From UBA6059 sp040219045 (GTDB taxonomy: Bacteria > Bacteroidota > Bacteroidia > Cytophagales > Cyclobacteriaceae): DNA of 64,000 bases. The translations under genes and the position numbers were made by a program. Below the pieces are notes generated by a model. It was not told the origin of the DNA. It saw only the letters and a list, made by a program, of their open reading frames with translations, and ran no database searches. Shown here piece after piece: positions 55,417-63,905 of this stretch (position 1 is the stretch's first letter; every line of letters begins with the position of its first letter). The DNA lies in NCBI GenBank assembly GCA_965229505.1, contig OZ245881.1:5270001-5334000 (forward strand). Reading direction: 5' to 3'.

Positions 55417-56692
55417 TGATAATCTTCCAATTCAATTTAGGTGAAACAATTCCAGGCCACTCCTCTTTAAATTTTGACCCATGTGAATTTTCACCAATTA
55501 TTTCAACTCTTATGGCTGGTGAATCTTTGAATTTTAAGATTGTGTGGCTTCCAGGACAATCTACTCCTAAGAACACATTGTAGATTCTATCAGCCAATAG
55601 GTTCTTATCCACCTCACACACAAGTTCATAAGCACCTCGTTCCACCAAGTGCTTAGTTACATAATGCGAGCTCGTGCAAAAAGCAGCCTCCCCAGATGTA
55701 CTTTCAAATAGTACATTGAATCTTAGATTTTTCACAAGTCTATGAAGGACAAAGTTGATTCTGACAGCCATTGATTGCGATTGCAAATTCCTTACAGTAA
55801 CCTCGCGATTGCTATTTTCAATCTGCCACCATCGAACCTGAACCTTTTGTTTTACTTCTTCTTTAATAGCGTAATCGATTCTACCAGAATTTGTAAATTC
55901 AATTCCAGCTATTAAATATTGACTTATAATATCTAATACCGGGCCAGATTTAGCAACCGAGCCTTTACTCAATAATAGAAGTCGATCACATAGAGATTTG
56001 ATACTGGACATATTATGACTTACAAAGACGACAGTCCTGCCTTGGCCTTTACTTACCTCTTGCATCTTTCCAATGGCTTTGCTTTGAAATTCTGCATCAC
56101 CTACAGCCAATACCTCATCCACAATCAATATCTCCGGCTCTAAAAAAGCAGCAATCGCAAAACCCAACCGAACACGCATCCCACTTGAATAGCGCTTAAT
56201 AGGTGTGTCAATGTATTTGGCGATACCCGCAAAGTCAACGATCTCATCGAACCTAGCTTTGATCTCCCATTTTCTCATTCCTAAGATAGCACCATTGAGA
56301 AAAATATTCTCTCTCCCTGTCAATTCTGGGTGCATACCTGTGCCTACCTCCAATAAGCTGGCTACACGTCCCTTGATTTTCACAGCACCTGTAGTCGGGG
56401 CTGTGATCTCAGAGAGGATCTTAAGCAGCGTGCTTTTGCCCGCTCCATTTTTACCAATAATCCCAAGCACTTCCCCCTGCTTGACCTCAAAGTTGATGTC
56501 CTTCAACGCCCATACTTCCTGCTCATCGATCGTATCCAGCTGATTGCTGGAGCCTACCATTACCGTCGGGTCTTGCCGCCCCGTCCATTTGGAGAAGTTC
56601 TTTTTAAGGTCGTCTTTGAGCGTACCGGTTCCCCATACACCCAGGCGGTAGAGTTTTGAGAGGTTTTCTACTTTGATGACAGTATCACTCAC
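55403..56692 (-). CDS. wzt: Wzt-like ABC exporter ATPase with C-terminal substrate-recognition domain
   Basis: A 429-residue ATP-binding subunit. Walker A GKNGAGKST (80-88), signature YSSGMRVRLG (168-177), Walker B ILIVDEVLAVGD (188-199) and the His switch are intact. Residues ~250-429 form a beta-sandwich (for example VRWWQIENSNREVTVRNLQ and IRVEIIGENSHGSKF) like the Wzt_C domain that binds the modified non-reducing end of a glycan before export. It pairs with the permease at 56826. The extra domain implies a substrate end-modification, which could come from the methyltransferases or sulfotransferases in the locus. Confidence 0.94.
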   Translation of the reverse strand: MSDTVIKVENLSKLYRLGVWGTGTLKDDLKKNFSKWTGRQDPTVMVGSSNQLDTIDEQEVWALKDINFEVKQGEVLGIIGKNGAGKSTLLKILSEITAPTTGAVKIKGRVASLLEVGTGMHPELTGRENIFLNGAILGMRKWEIKARFDEIVDFAGIAKYIDTPIKRYSSGMRVRLGFAIAAFLEPEILIVDEVLAVGDAEFQSKAIGKMQEVSKGQGRTVVFVSHNMSSIKSLCDRLLLLSKGSVAKSGPVLDIISQYLIAGIEFTNSGRIDYAIKEEVKQKVQVRWWQIENSNREVTVRNLQSQSMAVRINFVLHRLVKNLRFNVLFESTSGEAAFCTSSHYVTKHLVERGAYELVCEVDKNLLADRIYNVFLGVDCPGSHTILKFKDSPAIRVEIIGENSHGSKFKEEWPGIVSPKLNWKIINESA

Positions 56693-56825
56693 GGTGGATA
56701 GATTATAGTTAACAGTGGACAGATGAGAGTTAAAAGATTCAATTCAAGCTGATCATGATCCGTAAGAAATTTTCATGATGGCAGTAGTTTTTCTGCTCTA
56801 ATCTCTAAGCTTTCATCTCTCAACT

Positions 56826-57689
56826 TCATAGTGTGTCTACAAATCGATTCTCCACCCTATTAAAGAGTAAAACAGATAGGGTTAGTAATACCACAGTAAA
56901 AATACCAGAGAACATCAATTGCTCCGAAGAGAAGCTACCTGCTCCGGTAAGCCCATAACGAAAACTCTCGATCAAAGGTGCCATAGGGTTATACACCGCA
57001 TATTGACGAAAATCTTCAGGAATGGCTGAAAGCGGATAAATCACTGGTGTGGCGTACATAAGAAGTTGAACACCGAACCCCACTAGATAAGATAAATCCC
57101 GGTACTTTGTCGTCAAGGAGCTGACGATGATACCAAAACCTAATCCAAGTCCGCCTAACAGCAGAATGATCACTGGAAGCAGCAGCAGATCCATATTGAG
57201 CTGTAATGCGCTACCCGTGGATATAAAATAAACATAAATGAAGGTGAGCAAGACCAGCCGAATACCTAGCGCCACCATAGCCGACATCATCGCTGATAAG
57301 GGGATAATTAACCTGGGGAAATAGACTTTGCTGAAAATATTGACATTACTGATAAAGGCACTGGAGCTGGAACTCAGGCAAGTCGAGAAAAACTGCCATA
57401 AGGTAATTCCAGAGAAATAAAACAGTACCGGAGGTACGCCATCAGTCGGTATATTGGCGATGCGATTGAAAACCACTACATATATTGCTGTGGTCAGGAT
57501 AGGCTGGATCACATGCCACGCCGGCCCCAGGATGGATTGCTTATAAGCCGCCACAAAGTCCCGCTTGACAAACAAAAAGAGCAGATCCCGATAATCCCAT
57601 AGCTCCTTGAAAGGGATATGAAACAGCGTCTTCTTGGGTAAGATGACCTTATCCCATTGCTCTTCCTTATCCATTGTTATTTCCGCCAT
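56826..57689 (-). CDS. wzm: Wzm-like ABC-2 polysaccharide exporter permease
   Basis: A 287-residue inner-membrane protein with six helices after a cytoplasmic start (ending FVKRDFVAAYKQSILGPAWH, the conserved coupling stretch of this family). It contains YFSGITLWQFFSTCLSSSSS and a C-terminal ending GTFNRVENRFVDTL-like (read as LFNRVENRFVDTL). With Wzt it moves a completed or lipid-linked glycan across the inner membrane. A 133-nt spacer follows before wzt. Confidence 0.94.
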   Translation of the reverse strand: MAEITMDKEEQWDKVILPKKTLFHIPFKELWDYRDLLFLFVKRDFVAAYKQSILGPAWHVIQPILTTAIYVVVFNRIANIPTDGVPPVLFYFSGITLWQFFSTCLSSSSSAFISNVNIFSKVYFPRLIIPLSAMMSAMVALGIRLVLLTFIYVYFISTGSALQLNMDLLLLPVIILLLGGLGLGFGIIVSSLTTKYRDLSYLVGFGVQLLMYATPVIYPLSAIPEDFRQYAVYNPMAPLIESFRYGLTGAGSFSSEQLMFSGIFTVVLLTLSVLLFNRVENRFVDTL

Positions 57690-57754
57690 TGTCTGGGCAT
57701 TGTTATCTATTGAAATCTCATCATAAAAACATTATACATTTGCTCTTAACCGAG

Positions 57755-57837
57755 CCATCTAACTGTCTGAGTGTCCGATCCCAATAGCTACCGGGATCTA
57801 ATCGTCCAAATGTCTGAACCATTCGACCGTGCTCTTA
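57755..57837. repeat. Repeat island between zinc-finger gene and wzm
   Basis: A few TCCGARTG-like units (TGTCTGAGTGTCCGATCC, GTCCAAATGTCTGAACC) with a GGGATC palindrome-like piece. It resembles the islands at 35.6 and 36.3 kb. Confidence 0.65.
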
Positions 57838-58065
57838 TCAAACAGAAACAAGATGCCTCACTTCGACTTCTACACCACTAGCAATGGTTTCCTCTGCTAT
57901 GCCATATACCTTCTTTGACATGATCTCATCAAGGTAGTAGTGCCCGCAATTATTGCAGATATTAGCAGGAACCTCTTTTATTACAACAACCGCTCCATGT
58001 CTTTCCAAAGTCACTGTTGTATGACCGGGATTCAGTTCACCAGATTTACAAATTACACATTTCAT
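57838..58065 (-). CDS. YgiT-type zinc-finger protein
   Basis: A 75-residue protein with two CxxC knuckles (CVIC at 3-6 and CNNC at 37-40), a central beta part (HTTVTLERHGAVVVIKEVP) and an ending that resembles the N-terminal zinc domain of MqsA/YgiT antitoxins without their DNA-binding helix-turn-helix. The start overlaps the DUF4258 frame by 4 nt (ATGA), the usual layout of a toxin-antitoxin-like pair. As its partner carries an amber codon, this gene may be a relic or an orphan. Confidence 0.85.
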   Translation of the reverse strand: MKCVICKSGELNPGHTTVTLERHGAVVVIKEVPANICNNCGHYYLDEIMSKKVYGIAEETIASGVEVEVRHLVSV

Positions 58066-58337
58066 TCTTTCCTAGTTTTGTAATTATTCTCCCACAGCAC
58101 ATCTGACGGGATGTAAGCCGTTATAATAATAACTTCATTTTCTGCTTCATTGAAAGCATAAACTACATGTAAAGGTACATTGGCCAAGCTAAGCAGCGTT
58201 AGTTTACTCGAATACGGCTTATCACCAGGATAAGATGCAATCACTTCTCCCTCAATTACTGCCTGCTTGACATCTTCTAGCTTTATCGATCTCTTGAAAA
58301 TCTATTGAAGCGCATGTTGTGAAAAAGTAAATTTCAA
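58062..58337 (-). pseudogene. DUF4258 (RelE-like) gene interrupted by an amber codon
   Basis: Read from a TTG at 58337 the frame gives KFTFSQHALQ, then TAG at 58302-58304 (codon 12), then IFKRSIKLEDVKQAVIEGEV and YPGDKPYSSKLTL, with PLHVVYAFNE and WENNYKTRK at the end. The conserved DUF4258 pattern runs unbroken across the stop, where Gln or Glu would be expected. In pairs with YgiT-like zinc fingers these proteins are toxin-like. Translation from the internal GTG at 58244 would lack the conserved SQHAL segment. A nonsense mutation, a sequencing error or a decayed toxin are possible. Confidence 0.8.
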
Positions 58338-58369
58338 TTTGACTTATGGCTAACAGTTAAACAAAATGC

Positions 58370-58612
58370 TCAATGTCCGAACCATCTGAGCACTTTAGCA
58401 ATAAAATGCGCTATAATAGAAGTTTGCCACACGTTCCGCTCATAAGTTTCTTCACAGCCCCCTCTGTATCTCCCCAAGGGGAGAAGAACTCCTCCTATCC
58501 GAATTTCCGAGTGTCTGACCGTCAGAACATCCGAATATCCTGCTGAGCCTGCCTTGTCGGCAAACAGGCCTGTCGAAGTACGAACCATCCTAAAGTCCAA
58601 ATTATCCATTTT
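58370..58612. repeat. Repeat island upstream of the DUF4258 pair
   Basis: TCCGAATTTCCGAGTGTCTG and further TCCGAAxx units are mixed with a CTCCCCAAGGGGAG palindrome and a piece of CTGCCTTGTCGGC/CAGGCCTGTCG type. No coding frame is convincing; an 81-codon frame here is repeat derived. Confidence 0.75.
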
Positions 58613-58622
58613 CAATTGTCAA

Positions 58623-61037
58623 TTAAGCTTTCAGCTTCTTCCACCACTTACTCAGCCGCATCCTACCTTTACTATCATCTGCATAATAGCCGTATCCATA
58701 ACCATATCCATACCCATAACTATAGCTGTTCTGATGCGTCTTTGCATCGTTGAGCACAATAGCTGGGCTTGGAAGTTTCCGTTCTTCCTTCACATTCTGA
58801 ATCAACTCCAGTGCCTGTAGCTGTGAGTGACGGTAGCGTACGATAAACAAGCTCACATCCACATAAGGCTCCATAGCAAAGGCATCCGCTACTGCCCCTA
58901 TTGGGGGCGCATCAAAGATCACCACATCATATTTTGCCTTTAGTGTTTCAGCAGCTAGTCGCATGCGTTCTGTCAAGAGCAACTCTGCCGGATTTGGCGG
59001 AATAGGGCCCGATGGAATAAAATGTAGGTTCTCACTACCCTCCGCAGATTGAATAATCTCATCCAACTCAATACCTCCCGCCAAGTAGGTTGATAACCCC
59101 TCCATCGTATCTTCCTTTCCAAGGTAGCGGGCCAGCTTCGGTTTCCTCAAATCAATGTTGACAAGGCAGACCTTTTTACCGGCAATCGCCATGCTCATCC
59201 CCATATTCACCACCACGAAAGTCTTCCCATCACCCGATACGGAGGATGTCACTAACAATGTCTGCTTGTCGTTTACACCACCCGTATTAGATTTTGTATT
59301 GGTAAAAAAGTTGAGGTTAGAACGTAGAAGCCTGAACATCTCCGCCATCCCTGTACGCGATTCCCGTGTTACCACAATCTGTTTTTGACTTCTACTATGC
59401 CCGATACTGGCGATAACCGGGACGTTGGTCTTTTTTGCTACTTCATCAGGATTGTCGACAGTAGTGTCCGCCATGACCATAATGAGCATAATGAATATAG
59501 GAAGGACTGCACCTACCAGGCCACTTAAGGCATAGACATCCCTTGAGGCTGAACTAATTCTCGCAACCAAGCGTGGGTTCATCAACACCTTGACCTCAGA
59601 AACGGTAGTAGCCTGTGATAGTTCAGTCTGTTCTCGCTGCTTGAGAAGCTCCAGGTAGAGCTCTTCTTTGATCGACAACAAACGATCTATTCCCTTAAAG
59701 TCAATCCTCAAGTCAGGTACCTTCCTCAACTCTGCATAAATCGAATCACTTTTATTTTTTGTTGTAGCCCTGATTACTTTAAGCTTTTCGAGGCTTCCAT
59801 TTAGCTCTTTCGTCAAATAGGTTTGAAGACTTTTAATTTTTTCGTCTAACGATCTATAGGCAGGGTAAGCCGGAGCTGCGCTCATAAATAGCTGATTCCG
59901 CTCAGCTTTCAGCTCATTGAGCTCGGTGAAAACAGTACTATAGTCCTTCCCATTGATTGCGGGTACGGCAGTATACAGAATAAAATCAAATCCTGCATCG
60001 GCTGCCACAGTATCATCCAGTTGCTCTACCAGTGATTGAATACCCTGTTCATAGACTTGCAATTGTGCCATTTCGGCATCCAGTTCCTGCAATACCTCTA
60101 CCTGAAAAGTAAGCCTCGTATCTACACTTCCTGAGAGAAGGTCATTGTTGATAACAAACTGCTTCATCTCCTGTTCGGAGGTCCGAAGTTCGTTTGCTAA
60201 ATCATCGAGTCTATTATTCAGAAAATCGGTAGTGCGCTTAGCGATAAGGCTCTTATCACGAATGATAGATTCTTCGTAATACCCAATCACCACGTTGAGA
60301 AAATCTACCGCCTTATTGGGTACCGTTATACTCAATGACAGATCCAATACATTTCCCGCCCCAGTTGCCCTGGTTACACGGTAATTCTGAGCATAGTTAT
60401 TAATGAGTTGATTGCTCTCATGGATGATGAATTTCACCTCATTCAATCCCCCACGATCATTATTGTTCAACACCATTACTAGCTCACCGAATGGTCCTTC
60501 CAGTGTACTTCCAAACCGACCTTCGTGGACAGTATTATTCCATGTAAGTTGGTAGCTGGTTCGATCATCGAAATTGATGAGAAAAGGGGTATCGAATGCT
60601 TGCGGTAGAAGCCTTGATTGGGACACCAGCACCGAACTACCCTGATTATAGGGATATACATCCAGGTCTTTCACCCTACCGACAGAGTAGTAGGAGATAT
60701 CCAGACCTAATTCATCGATGACCTGACTGATCAGATTGCGCGACTGCAATATCTGGATTTCATCCACCAACTGGTTTTGAACCTGCGCAATCGGATTGGA
60801 TCGAAAAAACTGATTGGATAGTTGCTCCTCCTCAGATGCTTTGGTCAGTACCCGAGACTGGATCAGATAGACCGGGTAGGTATATCTCAAATAGAAGAAG
60901 CCGGCGATCAGTCCAAGCAAACCAAAAACCAGAATGATATACCAGTTTCTGAGTGCTTTTTTGAAAAGCTTCTTTACATCCAGCTGAATGAGCGGTTTGC
61001 TCTCCTCTTCAAATGTATATGACTCTCGATTAATCAA
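58623..61037 (-). CDS. wzc: Wzc-type polysaccharide co-polymerase with bacterial tyrosine kinase domain
   Basis: An 804-residue inner-membrane protein. Two helices (about 32-54 and 500-525) flank a large periplasmic Wzz-like region with coiled coils. The cytoplasmic BY-kinase domain has Walker A SVSGDGKTF with Lys near 605, Walker A' CLVNIDLRKPK and Walker B VIFDAPPIGAVAD. The tail carries an alternating Tyr/Gly cluster (SYGYGYGYGYGYYADD), the likely autophosphorylation site. Such proteins control chain length and open the Wza channel. It lies 3 nt after wza and forms the core of the export machine. Confidence 0.95.
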   Translation of the reverse strand: MINRESYTFEEESKPLIQLDVKKLFKKALRNWYIILVFGLLGLIAGFFYLRYTYPVYLIQSRVLTKASEEEQLSNQFFRSNPIAQVQNQLVDEIQILQSRNLISQVIDELGLDISYYSVGRVKDLDVYPYNQGSSVLVSQSRLLPQAFDTPFLINFDDRTSYQLTWNNTVHEGRFGSTLEGPFGELVMVLNNNDRGGLNEVKFIIHESNQLINNYAQNYRVTRATGAGNVLDLSLSITVPNKAVDFLNVVIGYYEESIIRDKSLIAKRTTDFLNNRLDDLANELRTSEQEMKQFVINNDLLSGSVDTRLTFQVEVLQELDAEMAQLQVYEQGIQSLVEQLDDTVAADAGFDFILYTAVPAINGKDYSTVFTELNELKAERNQLFMSAAPAYPAYRSLDEKIKSLQTYLTKELNGSLEKLKVIRATTKNKSDSIYAELRKVPDLRIDFKGIDRLLSIKEELYLELLKQREQTELSQATTVSEVKVLMNPRLVARISSASRDVYALSGLVGAVLPIFIMLIMVMADTTVDNPDEVAKKTNVPVIASIGHSRSQKQIVVTRESRTGMAEMFRLLRSNLNFFTNTKSNTGGVNDKQTLLVTSSVSGDGKTFVVVNMGMSMAIAGKKVCLVNIDLRKPKLARYLGKEDTMEGLSTYLAGGIELDEIIQSAEGSENLHFIPSGPIPPNPAELLLTERMRLAAETLKAKYDVVIFDAPPIGAVADAFAMEPYVDVSLFIVRYRHSQLQALELIQNVKEERKLPSPAIVLNDAKTHQNSYSYGYGYGYGYGYYADDSKGRMRLSKWWKKLKA

Positions 61038-61040
61038 GAT

Positions 61041-61880
61041 TTATCTCGTCAAAGCGATGATTAAGGCCGCCGCTGATATTACACCTGTAACTAGATTGAT
61101 ACTGGTAAACAAGGCTGTCTGAGTGGTCCAGGTTTTAGCTCTGATAGGCTGAAGATAAATAACATCATTAGGCATGACATAATAGAACGGTGAATTCACC
61201 ACACTCCTATCATTCAGGTCTAGTATACCAAAAGTCCGTACTCCATCGGTTTCCCTGATGACCATTACATTCTCAGTATTAGAGTAAGTGGTGATGCCAT
61301 CAGCACGTTGTATCGCCTCCAGTATGCTAATACGATTCCTACCTATATCTACCACGCCAGGACTTTCGACTTCACCAGTGACCGTTACACGCCGGTTGAG
61401 GTATTGCACATCTACTGAGTAGTTCACTAAGTAATCATTCAGCAGCTCATACATTTTCAATTTGGCTTGCTCGATGGTGATCCCTTTAAGATTAACTGTA
61501 CCGATCACGGGGAATTCTATATTGCCATTTTCATCTACTTGATATCCAATAAAGGGACTATTAATGCTTCCTTGTTGTTGGCCATTATTACCACCACCCA
61601 TCATCATCTGGTTATTTTGTCCACCCTGTCCGCTACCTGAGTTGACATTGAAAGGCTCAGCTGTTTCAGGATCAAAGGCAGAAACCCTGATCAACAAGCG
61701 GTCATCTGTTTGAATAATTGGCACAGGTAAGTTCAGGATATGTGCTATGCTGTCTGTGATGTAAGGCTGTCCTTCATCAAGAATCATCAGCTGCTTGTGG
61801 CTTACACACGAACTAATGGCAACAGCCATCACACCAACGCAGAAGATGTTTCTTAAAAGGCTTAAAAGTCTAATGCTCAT
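61041..61880 (-). CDS. wza: Wza-like outer-membrane polysaccharide export lipoprotein
   Basis: A lipoprotein of ~279 residues. I chose the ATG at 61880 because the stretch before it would overlap the HepT gene; from there MSIRLLSLLRNIFCVGVMAV leads to the lipobox ending at Cys25. Domains are a polysaccharide-export N-terminal domain (DDRLLIRVSAFDPETAEPF) and an SLBB-like part (VTVTGEVESPGVVDIGRNRI). A Gly/Asn/Gln-rich insertion (GGGNNGQQQG) is unusual. A C-terminal helix (LVTGVISAAALIIAL) forms the outer-membrane ring. Confidence 0.94.
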   Translation of the reverse strand: MSIRLLSLLRNIFCVGVMAVAISSCVSHKQLMILDEGQPYITDSIAHILNLPVPIIQTDDRLLIRVSAFDPETAEPFNVNSGSGQGGQNNQMMMGGGNNGQQQGSINSPFIGYQVDENGNIEFPVIGTVNLKGITIEQAKLKMYELLNDYLVNYSVDVQYLNRRVTVTGEVESPGVVDIGRNRISILEAIQRADGITTYSNTENVMVIRETDGVRTFGILDLNDRSVVNSPFYYVMPNDVIYLQPIRAKTWTTQTALFTSINLVTGVISAAALIIALTR

Positions 61881-61902
61881 AGAATCGGCAAAGCTAATTT
61901 TT

Positions 61903-62337
61903 TTATTCCTCATCTGTGGTAAACTCAAGCACGGCGTTAGTGAACGCTTCAAAATCCACCAATCGTTTTTCGATTATATTGATCAATATTTGAATTTCCA
62001 GTTTTTGGTATTCGTGAACCGCCAGATTTCTAAATCCCTGCATCTTCTTAAGCCGGTCGGCTAACTCAACTGAGATGAGTTGCTGAGAGCTCAGCGTATG
62101 AATAGCATCAGCCCTGGATGTAGGACTCCCCCATTTTTGAGTTCTAATCAGGTAATTGGCAATACTAATCACTTGTTCACAGGCACGTTGAATGTTCAGC
62201 GTTGCAGCGTCTTGTGCTGAAAGATTCTCTGAAAATGGCAAGTCATCTCTATCGAATTCCTCTCGTATTCTGTGTAAGCAGCGTTCTATGCTCGCCACTT
62301 TTTGAATAACTACTGCTCTGGTCACTCCTTTATCCAT
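61903..62337 (-). CDS. hepT: HepT-like toxin (DUF86)
   Basis: A 144-residue all-helical protein with the HEPN-family catalytic motif RxxxxHxY seen as RNLAVHEY near residue 101. The N-terminal VIQKVASIERCLHRIREEF is typical of HepT. HepT is an RNase inhibited by AMPylation by MntA, which is encoded directly upstream with an 8-nt overlap. It sits next to wza, so it may stabilise the locus. Its end lies 22 nt before the chosen wza start. Confidence 0.93.
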   Translation of the reverse strand: MDKGVTRAVVIQKVASIERCLHRIREEFDRDDLPFSENLSAQDAATLNIQRACEQVISIANYLIRTQKWGSPTSRADAIHTLSSQQLISVELADRLKKMQGFRNLAVHEYQKLEIQILINIIEKRLVDFEAFTNAVLEFTTDEE

Positions 62338-62749
62338 ACACCTTTCTTCGTTGGTGAATGCTACTCATAATGGCGCGTTGTGAAGCATGAAAATCCTGAT
62401 ATTCACCAAGCAATTGCGCTTCAACTTCTCTCGCAGCATTTTCATTCTGTGACCATAAGAGCACACCTGATTTGAGAATTTCAAATTGCAAGAGGGTGGA
62501 TACGTTCCGAAAGTCAACTAAATCGACTTTAATATCCAGTTCCGCACTTATTCCCAATTGCAATTCCCAAATATCTAAGCTCTTAAATCCGGCATGATGA
62601 CCAGAAAGTAGAGCGATATCCCAATCACTATCATCTGTGAAATTGCTCTGATCTGCCCGACTTCCAAAGAGGTAAATGGAATGAACGTCATCACCCTTTT
62701 CCAGTAGGTAGTCAATGATGCGGTCTTGGAAATTATTCTTATTATCCAC
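62330..62749 (-). CDS. mntA: MntA-like antitoxin (minimal nucleotidyltransferase)
   Basis: A protein of about 139 residues with the GSx10DxD signature GSRADQSNFTDDSDWDI and the third acid later in the DLVDFR segment. I chose the GTG at 62749, which overlaps the stop of the regulator by 8 nt and gives the usual length; an upstream ATG at 62839 adds 30 residues lacking similarity and is less likely. MntA neutralises HepT by adding AMP to a tyrosine. An 8-nt overlap with hepT completes the module. Confidence 0.93.
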   Translation of the reverse strand: MDNKNNFQDRIIDYLLEKGDDVHSIYLFGSRADQSNFTDDSDWDIALLSGHHAGFKSLDIWELQLGISAELDIKVDLVDFRNVSTLLQFEILKSGVLLWSQNENAAREVEAQLLGEYQDFHASQRAIMSSIHQRRKVYG

Positions 62750-63290
62750 GATTAATATCCTGCTCCCAAAGTAAGAATAATCCTTGTTGGTCAAGCTCAA
62801 CGGCACTTCGTTGAAACTCATTCGGTTCATAGAGCACATACCTTACCTTGCGTTTGACCAGTAGCTCTGCCTTCTCTACGAGTAGCGCCAGGTAGTCACG
62901 TTTTATATCCAACCCTACCAGAATAAGGTCGATAAACCCACTGTTGATGCCTTTACAAAGGTCGCCAGTTAAGTAGACCTCTTCCACACTACCAAGGTGC
63001 TCTGCAATATGTTCCACTAGGGTATCCATACCCAGATAGTTACGCACAAGATCATGGATCGTGTTATAAAACGGATGTTGCTTATTCGCCTGATAGATCT
63101 TGCGATTACCTTCATGATCCGAACTAAGCAGATTAGCCTCCTCAAACTTATTGAGCTCCAGCCTAATCGCATTAGTGCTTTCCCCAAACTCAGTAGCCAA
63201 CGAACGTAGGTAGCTCCTACTACTAGGGTTCAGAAAGAACTTGACTAGTAGTTTAACTCGAGTTTTTGAAGTTATAAGTGTATCTAGCAA
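62742..63290 (-). CDS. Winged-helix regulator with degenerate nucleotidyltransferase-like domain
   Basis: A 182-residue protein. Residues ~1-75 form a winged helix (SKTRVKLLVKFFLNPSSRSY and TEFGESTNAIRLELNKFEEA). The C-terminal part has VYLTGDLCKGINSGFIDLIL, which resembles the nucleotidyltransferase strand pair but with GS changed to GD and only one acid, so it is probably inactive and may sense a ligand. Members of this type are known as regulators beside polysaccharide genes in Bacteroidota. It is the first gene on this strand and could control the whole locus. Confidence 0.82.
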   Translation of the reverse strand: MLDTLITSKTRVKLLVKFFLNPSSRSYLRSLATEFGESTNAIRLELNKFEEANLLSSDHEGNRKIYQANKQHPFYNTIHDLVRNYLGMDTLVEHIAEHLGSVEEVYLTGDLCKGINSGFIDLILVGLDIKRDYLALLVEKAELLVKRKVRYVLYEPNEFQRSAVELDQQGLFLLWEQDINRG

Positions 63291-63546
63291 TATAAGGATG
63301 TTCAGATGTTCGGACGTTCAGATAATTCTGACTTGCTCTGTCTACGAACTCTATTTATTTTCATTAACTTTATTACGGAATGTCTAAATCTGAGCTGATA
63401 AGCTTCGGTAGGATGCTATGAACTGATCTGCCACACCATCATTCAACATACCAACACCTTTCGCAATGATGAGCTGTGTCCGAATCTCGCAAATTAAGGA
63501 TTTTCGGACTGACAGATATTCAGATGATTCCGACGGTGTGTGCAAA
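63291..63546. other. Gene-poor stretch with repeats and a gene remnant
   Basis: No intact gene is seen. It holds two pieces of TCCGARTG-like repeat (63296-63340, here in reverse sense TTCGGACGTTC, and 63502-63540) and a decayed four-helix-bundle fragment at 63384-63500. The promoter of the regulator is expected near 63300-63360 but I see no clear motif. Confidence 0.6.
63384..63500 (-). pseudogene. C-terminal remnant of a four-helix-bundle protein
   Basis: The frame reads CEIRTQLIIAKGVGMLNDG, then ADQFIASYRSLSAQI and a stop. It matches the C-terminal part of the broken gene next to it (CGEIRTQLILAHRFGEITEA). The N-terminal two thirds are missing and replaced by repeat DNA. Confidence 0.7.
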
Positions 63547-63900
63547 CTAAACTTGCTCATCTATCTTTTTCTTGAAGGAAAACAATTGAGCTGACAGAAC
63601 CCTAAATTTATCTATCAATTCAATGTTTTGAGCTTCTGTGATTTCACCAAACCTATGAGCAAGGATCAACTGAGTTCTAATCTCCCCGCAACTTCCTGCG
63701 GCAATCGTGAGGAACCTTGAGAATTCCTTAGGGTATTGTCTTTCACAGCCCTAAGCAATGTTACTTGGAATGGAAACTGCAGAGCTAAGTATTTGATCTT
63801 TCAAAGCGAAATTTTTGATATCCTTCACTAGCGTGTGAACTTCTGCGGCTAATTCCATTGAATCTTTCCAAATCGTTAGCTTCTCAAAATTATGCTTCAT
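63547..63900 (-). pseudogene. Four-helix-bundle (S23/IVP-like) gene with an amber codon
   Basis: The frame from ATG at 63900 gives HNFEKLTIWKDSMELAAEV, later SSAVSIPSNIA, then TAG at 63751-63753 (codon 50) and then GCERQYPKEFSRFLTIAAGS. In this family the conserved motif is IPSNIAEG, so the stop sits exactly where Glu is expected (GAG to TAG). The remainder is open to the natural stop at 63547 (117 residues). Function of these small helical proteins is unknown. Confidence 0.85.
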
Positions 63901-63905
63901 GAATT

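Noticed and set aside
58302..58304. TAG read as an amino acid (recoding)
   Set aside because: Other genes in the window end with TAG normally and no recoding signal or special tRNA is seen.
58370..58615. Open frame of 81 codons before the Wzc-type gene
   Set aside because: It runs through the repeat island and a CTCCCCAAGGGGAG palindrome; composition is not protein-like.
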